Position numbers and translations under genes: made by a program. A DNA stretch of 64,000 bases from Cenococcum geophilum 1.58 (taxonomy: Eukaryota > Ascomycota > Dothideomycetes > Gloniales > Gloniaceae). The notes beneath the pieces were generated by a model, which did no database searches, was not told the DNA's origin, and saw only the letters and a list, made by a program, of their open reading frames with translations. Shown piece after piece: positions 11,955-23,403 of the stretch (position 1 is its first letter; every line of letters starts with the position of its first letter). The DNA is taken from the NCBI GenBank assembly GCA_001692895.1, contig KV748179.1:806001-870000 (forward strand), read 5' to 3'.

Positions 11955-13211
11955 ATGCCCCCCCAAGCCGACACAGCACTAACATCCCCACCAACCTCCG
12001 CGGCAGCATCTACAGCAACCACACCCGACATACTAACACCAACATCCTCACAAATCCCCCCAACAACCCCCCCAACAACTACATCAACATCAACATCAAC
12101 ATCCTTACTAACCTCTACGGCAACATCTACAGTAGCCGCATCAACATCCACATCCCCACCAACCCCCACAATAACTTCATCGCAACATGGAAAACTCAGT
12201 ACTGGAGCAGCCGCTGGGATTGGAATTGGATGTGCTCTCGCTGGTGCTTTACTCGCAGGTTTAATCGCCTTCGTCCTATTTCACCGAAAACGACAACAAT
12301 CGTCTTATCCGCAGCAGCATCTTCCGTTTAATGGAGCGGGACATATGGGACAAGAGACATATGGCATGGTTGCCACGACTAGGGAAGTCAAAGGGGTCAC
12401 AGCGACAAACGTTGACCGCCTCTTACCTCAGCCTGCCGAGGACGATGCGATTATCGGAGGCCTTTCCAAAATCCGCGACGGCATCAAGAACCACGTCCAG
12501 AACTATTACTACAGTGGCCCCATTAGCCATGAGATGGTAGATGAGGCAAGATTGGTTGATCTGTCACAAGCAACTGGTATACCGACATCTGCCTTACTAA
12601 AATTTCTCCTCAATCCCACGACACGATTGCCTACAATCAGACTCTTTCTCGGGTATTTGATCCTTTCAAGGTGCCAGGGCCGGACAGACGGGCAACCATC
12701 TTTCCTCCCCGATGAAGTGTTAGGTCTTGCGGCTTATCAAAGCAGCGCCAACAACGCAAACTCTTGTAAGTCTGGCCTACTACTATGCCTTGTTCGAACT
12801 AATGATCTAGATCAAGCCCAGTCTGCTCTCTTCAGCAAATGGAAGACCATTTCCGGAGTCTTGCTTCAGCAACAATATGGCCAGCAACCTGGTGACAATG
12901 ACGTGCGAAATGGCAATATCGCACAGATCCTTGCCGCTGCAGAGTCTGTCCTCCATCCCTTCATCAACCCGAATATCGATATGAATGCACGTCAGCGTAA
13001 TCTCGAGGGAATCATGAAGCGTGCGGCTCAATTCGCGTTCCTTCTGTTCTCCCAGCCTGGCTCATTCAGCTTCGATTTCCGGGGTAGGGGGCAACCCGAC
13101 AGCCTGCTCGTATTCCCTGCATTCCTCCAGACTGTTAGTGATGAGGCGGAGATACTATCACCACCACGGGTGCTGGGTGAGACTGAGGTGGTATCGGGAC
13201 TGGGCATGTAG
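11955..13211 (+). CDS. Ser/Thr-rich single-pass membrane protein
   Basis: Unrecognised as a named family. The first roughly 75 residues are almost pure Thr/Ser/Pro/Ala, like the O-glycosylated stalk of a fungal wall sensor. A single transmembrane helix follows at about residues 84-110 (GAAAGIGIGCALAGALLAGL then IAFVLF), with a basic stop-transfer HRKRQQ. The remaining roughly 290 residues would be cytoplasmic, with no catalytic motif that I know. The reading frame is open for 418 codons, but 12766-12810 looks like a 45-nt intron (GTAAGT donor, ACTAAT branch, TAG acceptor). Removing it keeps frame and gives about 403 residues. There is no signal peptide, so insertion would rely on the membrane helix. 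The start has the clean context ACGATGC and shares its upstream region with the Hsp70-like gene. Confidence 0.8.
   Translation: MPPQADTALTSPPTSAAASTATTPDILTPTSSQIPPTTPPTTTSTSTSTSLLTSTATSTVAASTSTSPPTPTITSSQHGKLSTGAAAGIGIGCALAGALLAGLIAFVLFHRKRQQSSYPQQHLPFNGAGHMGQETYGMVATTREVKGVTATNVDRLLPQPAEDDAIIGGLSKIRDGIKNHVQNYYYSGPISHEMVDEARLVDLSQATGIPTSALLKFLLNPTTRLPTIRLFLGYLILSRCQGRTDGQPSFLPDEVLGLAAYQSSANNANSCKSGLLLCLVRTNDLDQAQSALFSKWKTISGVLLQQQYGQQPGDNDVRNGNIAQILAAAESVLHPFINPNIDMNARQRNLEGIMKRAAQFAFLLFSQPGSFSFDFRGRGQPDSLLVFPAFLQTVSDEAEILSPPRVLGETEVVSGLGM
12766..12810 (+). other. Probable 45-nt in-frame intron
   Basis: GTAAGT donor, ACTAAT branch 12 nt before the end and TAG acceptor. The length is a multiple of three with no stop, so both spliced and retained forms would be open. 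Confidence 0.65.
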
Positions 13212-13326
13212 ATTTTTGTGGCTTTTGTGGCTTTTGTGGCCTTTGGGGTGGTCTATTCTTAGTTTACGGAACGGTTTGATCGAGGATCGGCTTCAAATTA
13301 TGACTTGAGTACCATTAATGCACCTA
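13212..13326. other. 3' flank of the membrane-protein gene
   Basis: GGCTTTTGTG is repeated three times directly after the stop (13218-13243). Nothing else was recognised. Confidence 0.4.
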
Positions 13327-13459
13327 CTACCTATCCGCCCGAAATGTTGTAGCGAGACCAGGGGCTCCCAGGCTGACACAGGCTAGAAAACAACCAAAAC
13401 TAGTTTAGATGTCCCACTTTTGCCTTGGTCTTGCTACAACATTTCAGGCTGATAGGTAG
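13327..13459. repeat. 133-bp inverted-repeat element (hairpin or MITE-like)
   Basis: Arms of 34 bp at 13327-13360 and 13426-13459, both containing GAAATGTTGTAGC(G/A)AGACCA in opposite orientation with about three mismatches, separated by 65 bp. No clear target duplication was found. It could be a small MITE or a 3' regulatory hairpin of the upstream gene. Confidence 0.6.
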
Positions 13460-14602
13460 CACTCCAACACATTTACTTGAATTTGACTAGCTTGCTAGCA
13501 GGCATCACTGTGCATGGTGGAGATAAGACGTGGTGGATGATAGTGGTGAATAATAGCGTTGGTGATGGGAGACGAGGTGAGGCTGAATTCGAGAGCGGCA
13601 TGTCACTCGGCGTCGGTTAAACCTTATTTTCTCGCTAACGAGCCGCCACTTAGCGACCCCACGGGGCATTAGTGCCGCCTATTAAACGAGTTGTGCCCCT
13701 CACATGCACTTTGTCATTCAGCCCCTCCTAGCCTCCTCCACACCCTCAACTGGCACCGGACGAATCACCTGTCTGTATCGATTTAAGTGTTTTTGCAACG
13801 ACCCAGACATTGGCACTATTCACTTTCTGTTTGTGAAAAATTGATCACATCATAATTCCCGCTCAGAGGCGTCCCGTCCCGACTTCGCGTTCTGGCCATA
13901 GGTAGAAGAAAAATGGTTTTTACATGAGATTCGATTATTGAATTTGATTCATTTGAGGACTGCAAATTCACGAGACAAGTGCCCGTTTACGGTTCGGCAT
14001 ACTATCTCCTCGATCTCGCTAATCCTCGAATGCTACAACTCATAAACTCAAAACTATTCGCACATTCCTTCGACACCATGATGGCAGCACTCTCAAATCC
14101 CAAATTCACGGGTGGCCTAAGCGTATTCTCCTAATTGGCCTAAAGTTTGGTGTAGGCTCACTCGCTATTAAAGCCCTGCAAGTCATCCTGTCTGAAATAG
14201 AAGGCTTTTCAGCCATAGTCCTGCCGCCTGCAACATTTTTATCCCTTTTGTCGTCCTACTTCCGCGCCTCGAACATGATTGGGAGCCTGTAGATAACCTT
14301 GCTATATTAGCAGAATATTCGAGTTCAGCTGAACTGCGGGTATAAGGGGCTGAGATGTGATGAGTCGAAGGACTTCAACATTGTGTGCCGCATCGTGCAA
14401 AAGACGGTTAGGCTTTCGCTTTTTTGAACAAGGCTCATGAGCCTCACTGGACTGGAAATCGCTTTTTTCACGGGTAGTTTGTCTTGCCCCATTTTTCGCA
14501 CCACCCGGCTGATTCCAAATTACTTGACACCCATTAACCCCGCACCACTCACTTTCCGATTTTGGGTACATCATCTTCAAGCAGGGCAATTACCCGGCCA
14601 CG
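13460..14602. other. Intergenic region, no gene seen
   Basis: Base composition is normal and not RIP-like. Short open frames on either strand lack coding character. The last few hundred bases would hold the promoter and leader of the gene starting at 14603. Confidence 0.5.
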
Positions 14603-16784
14603 ATGGGCGACCCCCTCAGCACTGCTGCTGTCTTCGCGTTTATCAACAGCGCCTTCAAGTTTTCTGAGTACGCTGTGAAGCTTTACTCGGTTGATTCCGA
14701 AAATGGGGTGTTCGTACGCATGATCCAGAGAATTCGACTTGACCTCGAAGAGACAGAGCGGCTCGTGCACTCCCCATCGGTAAAATCAAAACTCGTAGCT
14801 ACTCCAGGGAAGTTGCCATGGATTAAAGGTGTGATACTGAGCACCAAAGGCGCTCTCAACGAAATTGGGCGATGGGTGGAGCGAGTGAGGTCAGACAAAG
14901 AGGGATATGGGAGCATTTCATGGGAGAATAGGGTCAGATGGGTTTTCAATGATAATGAAAAGTTGGTTAATCGAAGGATGGAGCTAGGCACTTGTCACCA
15001 GGCTCTATCAACTGTGCTAGCATACTTGGCTCCGCTGGAGAAAGCAGCTACCACATTGACCGTAGAACCTCCAGAGTACCAAGATGCTACGTTTCTTGAT
15101 GACCTTCTTAGCCCACGACAGAGAAGAAGAAAAGCTCGAGATTTTGAGGAGAGGGATGAAGGTACTGTATCCCTGATATCATGACAGCCAGCCTGGTACT
15201 GACACGGTTCTCTTAGGGACCTCTAGGGAAACTCAAAAAACACGGGTACCAACCTCTGCTGTATCCCCTCCAAACTCAACGGCTTTCCCAATATCGAACA
15301 CGAAGACCTCGTCCACAAAGCCTGCAGTTCAAGAATGGTCATCGAATCACAACAACCCATTTCCAGCTACGATATTATCGTCTGGATCCGTATCCAATAC
15401 ATTGACACGGTCATTATCATCTAGTGTACCGGTTTCTTCAGAGCATTCATCAATCACAGGGCCATCTGCTACAACATCTCTGATGGTGCCTTGGGATCCA
15501 GCAAGCTCACCAAGATACGCTGGCCAAGTAGCTCTTCCCACATCGTACCCCTGCCCTCAACCCTGGCAAAAGACTCCTTCGGTTGTTTCGGTGTCGACGG
15601 GTGAGCCAACCCAGGGAACGGCTTCACAGCACTATCTTGATATATCTCGCAGCTCATTAAAGTCTCCAGCAACCTATATAGCGCATTCTCTACCGTCAAC
15701 CCAACCTCCCACATCGGCACCTCAATATTCTGGAAGCGCAAGACCCTTGTCACCTGCCGTTCATTCCACGAGCATCTCTTCTTGTCAAGCCATCTCCTCG
15801 GAATCTCCATGCTCTCCTGGGCATACTTTACAGGCGGAAACCCGGGGTTTCAGCGCGACCAACACCTTGGGTCCGGTAAACGTTTTTGACCTCTATTTAG
15901 ATCCCGAGCCACAGGCAACCTTGGGGGACTGCAATCGACCCTTAAACGAGTGTCTACGTTCACAACAAGCAGGATTAGAACCTTCACAATCCACCCATCT
16001 TTCTCTATATCCGGAACAAAATCGGTCTCCCCGAGCAACATATCTTGACTCAGCTGTTGCAACCGAAAGCTTAGCGGAAACGATGGCTGACCTATCAGTA
16101 CAGCGGCCTGAAAATCAAGTCTCCCTCGCCGACATGCCAAACAATCTCGTCTTTGCACAATTACAGTCAGGTGATTCATTTAAAGAACTATCAACAACCA
16201 TTTCATGGGAACAAACGGCAACATCTCGATTCGAGATGTCGGGAGATGCATCAACTGACCATTTCGCGGGTCCGAATTTCACAACAGAAGTCCCAGCGGC
16301 GAAAGGCAATGATACGGACGAACTACACAATCCGCATCAGCGAGCTGTAAGCCACGCCTCAACGTTCATGGAAATATCTCCACCTACTAACCCTCAACTT
16401 TCCCAATCTCAATATCAGTATCATCAACCTATGGCGTCTTGGTCAAACACGCAAGCACAGGTTCCCCGAACGCAACCGAAATATCACGCCCAATACCAAT
16501 ATCAAGCTTACTCCCCTTCAACCCCAGTATTAACTTTTCAAAGCGCAACAAGCTCGGTTGTGCTGTCCCCAATTCTATCGGAGCAAGGACATTGGGCAGG
16601 CCCGACATCCACGTCGCCACCAATGGAAGCAGCCACTCAAGTGCAACCAGCAGCGTCAACAATTGAACAAGGACATCCACTTTCAAGATCGATGACAGCA
16701 GGGGAAGCTCGAAGGAGAAACCAGAAAACGCTTCTTAATCTAATAGGCCGGGGGGTTACGGGTGACAAAGAAAGTTCCATATAA
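14603..16784 (+). CDS. Fungal NLR-type N-terminal domain protein with disordered Gln/Tyr-rich tail
   Basis: Two exons, 14603-15161 and 15217-16784, give 708 residues. The intron has a GTACTG donor, CTGAC branch and TTAG acceptor, and joining restores one frame (EG then TSRETQ). The opening MGDPLSTAAVFAFINSAFKF is the signature of the fungal STAND/NLR N-terminal helical domains (Fungal_N and HeLo-like group), here about residues 1-150. Basic RQRRRKAR follows near residue 175. The rest is low-complexity and predicted disordered: Ser/Thr/Pro-rich, then a Gln/Tyr-rich part near residues 530-590 (SQSQYQYHQP, AQYQYQAYSP). A basic end, EARRRNQKTLLNLIGRG, closes it. There is no NTPase domain or repeat sensor, so it resembles a stand-alone signalling or adaptor partner. 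Function in cell-death signalling is only inferred from the N-terminal domain. Confidence 0.8.
15162..15216 (+). other. 55-nt intron
   Basis: GTACTG donor, CTGAC branch and TTAG acceptor. Exon phases on both sides agree, and the frame downstream is open well upstream of any ATG, which supports one gene rather than two. Confidence 0.8.
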
Positions 16785-16821
16785 TACAAACCTATCTACT
16801 CGACCCTTTCTCAGTGTGAGA

Positions 16822-16848
16822 AACAATAACACAACCCTTGTTATTGTT
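16822..16848 (+). terminator. 3'-UTR hairpin
   Basis: A nine-base stem AACAATAAC / GTTATTGTT encloses a nine-base loop, 37 nt after the stop codon. It could be part of 3'-end processing, but no polyadenylation motif was confirmed. Confidence 0.35.
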
Positions 16849-17349
16849 AACTTCTTGCTTGGACCAGGTGAATACAATGCTGGACATGTCCCCTTCATGG
16901 GCATCTACCAAATATGAAGAATGAAGATAGAATAGTAAGACGCAGGCAGTAGAGGCCCATCAGTAATCCCAATGAACAGTCCCTACCATACCTACTGAAC
17001 ACAGTGATCTCGTGGCGTCTACTGCCCCCCTATTCTTACTAGATCACTGGCACTTTAATCAGAGGAGGGAAGATAGCTAACCGCCAAGAAGAAAACCCCT
17101 GACGCCAACATCACCATTGCGTGTTACAACAGTAATCTCGATCAACAGGAGCAAAAATTTACTCGCCATCTCACAGCAATTCCTCGTTCCAACCCTCGTG
17201 ATTTCGGAGCCCAGTGAAACGTGAATGGTGTTTGACTAAAAGTCAAACAATAATAACACCAGCATGAGTGATACTTGCGCCAGATAGAATTACACGATCG
17301 CTTGAACTGATGGTAAAGGTAAATTTATAGTTTTTAATAATAAAGGTTG
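16849..17349. other. Gene-free edge of the island
   Basis: Contains a small perfect hairpin GTTTGACT/AGTCAAAC at 17230-17248. No gene was recognised. Composition turns AT-rich near 17320. Confidence 0.45.
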
Positions 17350-17596
17350 TGTCGATTTCGGCGGGGGAGGCGACGCAGAAGATCTGTTGATTCAGGTTGG
17401 ATTTAGCCTATTACTCTATCCTTGTTCTCATTCCGGTTATACTACTACCCCCTATTTCTGTTACGTACCTACCCCCTTATTTCCCTTTAATTTCCGACAC
17501 GTTCTTTATATATAAATAGTTTCTTTTAATTATAGTTTAAATAGATAGAGTCTTCCTTATCTTTACCTATAATTGGTACACAGACTACCGATCGAC
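17350..17596 (+). repeat. 5' LTR of Gypsy fossil A
   Basis: Shares its 3' part with 7440-7515 and ends CCGATCGACA, immediately followed by gag leader. The start is approximate. Confidence 0.6.
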
Positions 17597-18309
17597 AGTT
17601 ATAACCTAGGTGACTTGCTATATTACACCTATTTAACTAATTAATTTAATTAATCGTACCCCTTATTAGATACTTTATTCGTCTTTACAAGCACCTTTTA
17701 ATATAACTTCTTAACCTACCTAAGCTGTACTATAACGGTGATATTATCGAACTAAGCTGATTAGGACGAATAGATTAACCTTATTAGGCTTTAAGCTCGA
17801 ATAAGCGACGTATAGGAATACGTCGACCCCTTAACTAAACGGGATTAGTTGCTCTATTTACTTAAACTAGTCTTTCCTAGGCCTTAAGATATAAAGCTAG
17901 GAATAACCTTATATATAGCTCTCTCTAAGGATAAAAAGAATAAGCTTTAAATTCTCTATAAGAGGTATAAGATAGTAAAGAAGGAATATAAGAAGTAGAA
18001 GGCAGCTTTAGTCTCCCTATAAAGCTATATTACTGGTATAGTGGCTAGGAACCTTAACACCGATATACTAGGTATTGACTTAATATATAATACGCTAGTC
18101 TTTTAAGAAGAGAGTTACCCCTACTAATATAGTATATTAGCTCTACCTATTTACTTAATATGCTAAGGTCAAAAAGGGCCCAAAGAACTAGAGCTTTAAA
18201 GTCTAGCTATAGTAGTAGGAGAAGACGTATAATAACTATTAAAAGATTAACCTACTAGATGTATATAGCGACTAAATAATTAGAGACTTTCTAATAGTGG
18301 TAAAGCTAG

Positions 18310-18546
18310 TGTTAGCGACTTAGTCAATCGAGACATAAGCATGGTAAGAGGGACGCGTAAGCCTATACGATTGGATTGTCTATAAACGAGAATCTAAAGC
18401 TAGGGAAAGGAAAGGAGAAGAAGAGTAGCGCCGCTTAATGTTTTATAAGATCTTCGCGTCACATAACCGCAATATGCGGCAATCTGTGGTAACTTGCCGG
18501 TGCGAAGTTCTACCAAGCTCTACCATTTTCTGCCAGTGCCGTAACA
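18310..18546 (-). repeat. 3' LTR of Gypsy B
   Basis: 237 bp, TGTTA...TAACA, matching 43054-43290 with mainly transition differences. Bordered by GCTAG outside and a polypurine tract inside. Confidence 0.88.
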
Positions 18547-21500
18547 TTACCCCCCCCTTTAGTAAAGCCTGCCCTTAGGCTTTATATATCCGTATTACTC
18601 CTATAGGGCGTTCTTATCTTTATATTCTTCCGGTAGCCTATTGTCTTTACTATACTAGCACTCTATCTACTCGTCTAGGTACTTTAAGGGTCCTAGTTTA
18701 TTAGGGTAACGGCTATAAAAATTTTAAAACTTATAGGGACTGCTAATAAAGTTCTATATAGGGTACTAGGTAGGGTCTAGGTTATAGCCTTTTTAACTAA
18801 CGCAGTACTTTAGCGTTTTCCTTACTAGTTTACAGGCTAGTACTTCTTTAATTTCCTATTTGTTATCGCCATTAACTTAAATTAGTAGGGGAGGTTTGTT
18901 CTTTTATCCAGGTAATAGGTTATTTATAGCTTTTTATAGCTTATCTAGTAAGAAAATAGAGTAAACCTTAATTAAATCCGGGAGTTTTACTTTATATAAG
19001 TTACCTATCTTCTTAAGGACCTTATACGGTCCCGCTATTTAATAGTCTAGCTTATAGCTAGGCTGTTCCGTCTTTTAGTTCTTTATTATAACCTAGACTA
19101 TATTGCCTACGGTAAAGTTAGGTTCGCGCCTATACTTATTTACCTACTATTCTATTAATTTTTAAGCCTTTTTTAGATTTATACGGACTACCGTCTAGGC
19201 TTCCTTTAAGTGCTTAGCGTACTACTGGGCTTCCTTATAAGATAGTTTCTTACGTATAGTTTATAGTCCTTCTAATCTATCCCAGTTAAAGCTTATTTAG
19301 GGTAAATACCCTATTTTTAGTTAGATAGGTACAAATCCCGTAAAATTATAGGGTAGGGTCGCCTAGGCGTAGTCTATTAGGGGTAGTAGTTCGCCCTAGT
19401 TATCCTAAAAGTAGTTAATAAAAGGCCGGAGTCTCTAATCTAAATATTAATTTATAATCTCTATTTAGCTATTTATCTAGGGGTAGTATACTATAGAGAG
19501 CTTTAGCCTAATACCTAGGATCCGGGTAAACTCGTTCTAGAAGGCCGATATAAATTGTAGGCTATAATTAGATGCGATAGTATCTAGTGGTCTATAAATA
19601 TGGTAGACGTAGTAGATATATAGTTAGGCCGCCTTTTTAGCATTAATATTCTTATAATAGGGAATTAAGAATAGGCGCTTGCTAAAGCGGTTAACTAAAA
19701 TTATAACCATGTTATATCCGTCGCGGTCTATAGGTAGCTTATAAAAGTCTATAGAGATATACTACTAGGGGCGGTCAGGTATTAGAAAAGGTTTTAACAG
19801 TCCTAAGGTCTTATCTCGTAGAATTGTAAACCTATAGTAGTTATTGCAGTTCCGTATATAACGGTTAATATCTATAACCATTCTAGGCTAGTAGTAACGG
19901 TTACTAATAATTTTATAGGTCTTATTTTTTCTAGGGTAGGCCGTAGAGACCTAGGTATATGCTTTAGTAATAAGCCGGGTTCGTAAATTCCGTTCCTTTA
20001 TTACTACTAGCCATTTCCAGTACTTAAGCAGTCTATTTTTAAGGGACCATAAGCTAGTAATATCCTTTGCCTTTTCGCGGTATTCCTATAGAGAAGGGTC
20101 CGTACGGTTTACTTATAGTAGTTTATTAATAAGGTTAAACTCTATAGGGTTAATAGAACATATCTTGGCGCTTAGAGATTTAGTACTTAGTTCTTCCTAT
20201 ATCTAAGGGTTAAGGTACTCTAGTTATAGTAACGTCTGGGTCCGTAATAAGATCTTCGCGGCTATCTAGTTATTTAGGTCCTGTTTACGTCTTATAAAAG
20301 CGTCCGCATGGTTAGTAGCGCCTAGCCTATATATAATTAGGAAGTTAAATTAGGATAAAATATCTCCCTAGCGCGCTTGCTAGGCCGTAAGGGCCTTAGT
20401 TATTATAAAGTATTTTAGGGCCTTATAATCCGAAACCACCTAAATAGGCTTAGGGGTCCTTTTTAGCTATACTCGCCAGTGCTAAAAGCTAGAGATAATA
20501 GCTAACATTTCTTTATTATAGATTGGGTAGTTTAGCTTAGTATCTATTATAGTTTTTAAGTAGTAAGCAATAGGGTGCTATTCTTTATCTGTCTACTTCT
20601 AGGAATAAACGCTAGTAATAACACTATCTAAGGCATCCGTTTCTAGTATTAAGGGCCGTTCTAGGTTAAAGTAGGCGAGTAAGGGAGCGGAGACCAGTCG
20701 TTTCTTAAGCTTATTAAAAGCCTGCTTATATATAGTATTAAAGTAAAAGGGCCGGTCCTTTATAGTAAGGCGGCTAAGGGGCTAAGTAATCCTATTATAG
20801 TTTTTAATAAAGCGTTGGCAGAAGTTATAGAAGCTTAAGAATAACTATATCCCTTTTACAGTCCGTAGTAGTTCCCACTAATTAATTACGGCCGTCTTTT
20901 CTAGGTTAGCCTTAATTCCGTCTATCCTAATAATAAGCCCTAAGTACTTTATATACTTTATACTAAATTCTAACTTTTTAATATTGGCCTAAAGGCTAGC
21001 CTTATAGAGTTGTTATAGGCCCTTATAGACGTGCTCCTTATATTCTAACTCGTTTTTAGAGTAAATTATAATATTATCTAGGTAGGCTGTATAGAAGTTA
21101 TTAAGGTAGTTAAAGAGTATATTGTTTATATATCGTTAGTACGTAGCCGGTCCGTTAGTTAGTCTAAAAGGAAGTACTTTATACTTATATAATCTATATT
21201 AAGTCTAAAATATAGTAAGATTTATAGATCTGAGGTTTATTCTAATTTAGTAGAAAGCCTAACGGATATTAAGCTTTATAAATACCTTAGCTCTATTTAT
21301 TTGGGCTAGTGTCTTATTAAGTAGGGGCAGCGGATAACGGTCTTTGCGGGTTATATTATTAAGCTTATAGTAGTTAATGTAGAAATAAAGTCCTCTATTT
21401 AGCTTTTTATAAAGAGAATAGGGGAGGCAAAAGGGGCCTAGCTAGGCTTAATAAACCCCTTTACTAGGTTATTAATAAGGTACTACTTAGTGGCCTATAA

Positions 21501-21825
21501 CTCGGCAATAGATTATTTATAGAGGGGGGTATAGCTACATCGGGAAAATATTCGCAGGATGAGATTTAAGTAGACTTTGTTGAGCGCGTTTCGCGTAATT
21601 GACATTCAAATTGACCAACTCGACACGCAATTGACCAACTTGACACATTCAAAAGTTAAATAACACGCAGTTAACCTATTTAACATATTTAAAAGTTAAA
21701 TAACACGCAATTAGCCTACTTAACAACTTTAAAAGCTAACTATATATTCCTTGACATGCAATTAAGGTAAAGTTATATGCTAATTACGCAAATGAATTTT
21801 TACACAGTTTTATTACTTAGAGGCT

Positions 21826-22385
21826 CTGCACAAGGCTCTGCACAAGGCTCTACACGAAGCTCTACACGAAGCTCTACACGAAGCTCTACACGAAGCTCTG
21901 CACGAAGCTCTGCACGAAGCTCTGCACGAAGCTCTGCACGAAGCTCTGCACGAAGCTCTGCACGAAGCTCTGCACGAAGCTCTGCACGAAGCTCTGCACG
22001 AAGCTCTGCGCGAAGCTCTGCGTACAGAGGCTCTGCACGAAGCTCTACACGAAGCTCTACGTACAGAGGCTCTGCACGAGGCTCTGCACGAGGCTCTGCG
22101 CGAAGCTCTGCGTACGGAGGCTCTGCACGAAGCTCTGCATGAAGCTCTGCACGAAGCTCTGCACGAAGCTCTGCACGAAGCTCTGCACGAGGCTCTGCGC
22201 GAAGCTCTGCGTACAGAGGCTCTGCACGAAGCTCTACACGAAGCTCTACGTACAGAGGCTCTGCACGAGGCTCTGCACGAGGCTCTGCACGAAGCTCTGC
22301 GTACAGAGGCTCTGCGCGAAGCTCTGCTTACAGAGGCTCTGCGCGAAGCTCTGCGTACAGAGGCTCTACACGAAGCTCTGCATCG
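21826..22385. repeat. 12-bp minisatellite array, about 46 units
   Basis: Unit CGAAGCTCTGCA with variants (CGTACAGAGGCT, CGAGGCTCTGCA). Because 12 is a multiple of three, it gives long Arg-Ser-Ser-Ala-type open frames that are not genes. The other copy of this TIR element carries only about five units (58798-58856). Confidence 0.9.
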
Positions 22386-22494
22386 GGTCCCCGCTATATT
22401 CCCGATAGCCTCTACACGTGCCTCTACCNTATGTANCCACCTTATTTTTTACCCTTCCTTCCTTCTTTATATCCTCCCTACCTAGGGAGGCACC

Positions 22495-22715
22495 AGAACG
22501 GCAGCCAGCAGAGGACCGTCGCCAGAACTAGACGACTGTCGCCAGAACCAGACGACCGTTGCCAGAACCAGACGACGACCGTTTGAATGACCAGCTAGCA
22601 AACACCACGAATGAATCAAGGCCTCCTAGGGAGGCACCCTAGACGACCACCGTTCGAATGTAATCAGGGCCTTCAATCAGGCCGACCCCTCCCCCAAATT
22701 GAATCATACACTGAC

Positions 22716-22748
<33 letters not shown>

Positions 22749-22860
22749 TAGGTAGGTAGGTAGGTAGGTAGGTAGGTAGGTAGGAGACGACCGTCGCCAG
22801 AACTAGACGACCGTTACCAGAACCANACGACCGTCGCCAGAGCCAGACGACAACGACTAG
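22495..22860. repeat. 20-bp GACGACCGTCGCCAGAACC repeats and GGCA/GGTA microsatellite
   Basis: Runs of AGACGACCGTCGCCAGAACC units at 22500-22580 and 22785-22855 surround a (GGCA)n(GGTA)n tract at 22718-22782. The same order recurs at 58975-59425. One ambiguous base occurs. Confidence 0.85.
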
Positions 22861-22904
22861 CCAGCGAACACTATAAACGATTCGATCGATCGATCGAATC
22901 AAGG

Positions 22905-23250
22905 CAGCACAGACAGGTAGGCACAAACAGGGAGATGCTGACGGGTAGGCAGATGCAGACAGGTAGGCAGATACAGACAGGTAAGCAGATGCAGACAGGC
23001 AAGCAGATGCAGACAGGTAGGCAGATGCTGACGGGTAGGCAGATGCTGACGGGTAGGCAGATATAGACAGGTAGGCAGATGCAAACAGGTAGGCGATGCA
23101 GACAGGTAGGCGATGCAGACAGGTAGGCAATATAGACAGGTAGGCGATGCAGACAGGTAGGTAATGCAGATAGGTAGGCGATGTAGATAGGTAGGCGATG
23201 TAGGCAGGTAGGTAGATAGGCAGGTAGGTAAGTTAATAGGTAAATAGGTA
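22905..23250. repeat. 18-bp GCAGATGCAGACAGGTAG-type repeat array
   Basis: About 18 imperfect units, with 14-15 bp variants lacking CAGAT at the right end. Preceded by the palindrome TTCGATCGATCGATCGAA. Open frames over it are repeat artefacts. Confidence 0.85.
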
Positions 23251-23403
23251 GAAGAGAACCATCGCTATATTATATTAAATTATCTAAAATAATAATATTT
23301 ATTTTACTAGCCTTATAAATAGCCTTAAAGTAGCTTTTATTTATTTAAAATATGCTATTAGTATTATTGTTGCCAAATGCGCAGATTACTAGCAGGTTGC
23401 GCG

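Noticed and set aside
14302-14991. Minus-strand frames overlapping the start of the 14603 gene
   Set aside because: They are shadows of the plus-strand gene and its leader, with no independent codon signal.
21777-22408. Long open frames with Arg-Ser-Ser-Ala and Lys-Leu-Cys-Thr repeats
   Set aside because: They are the 12-bp minisatellite read in two frames; open length follows from the unit being a multiple of three.
22639-23130. Ser/Ala/Tyr-rich 163-codon minus-strand frame (and the similar one at 59354-59704)
   Set aside because: It lies over tetranucleotide and 18-bp tandem repeats in a transposon, with no start context or homologous domain.
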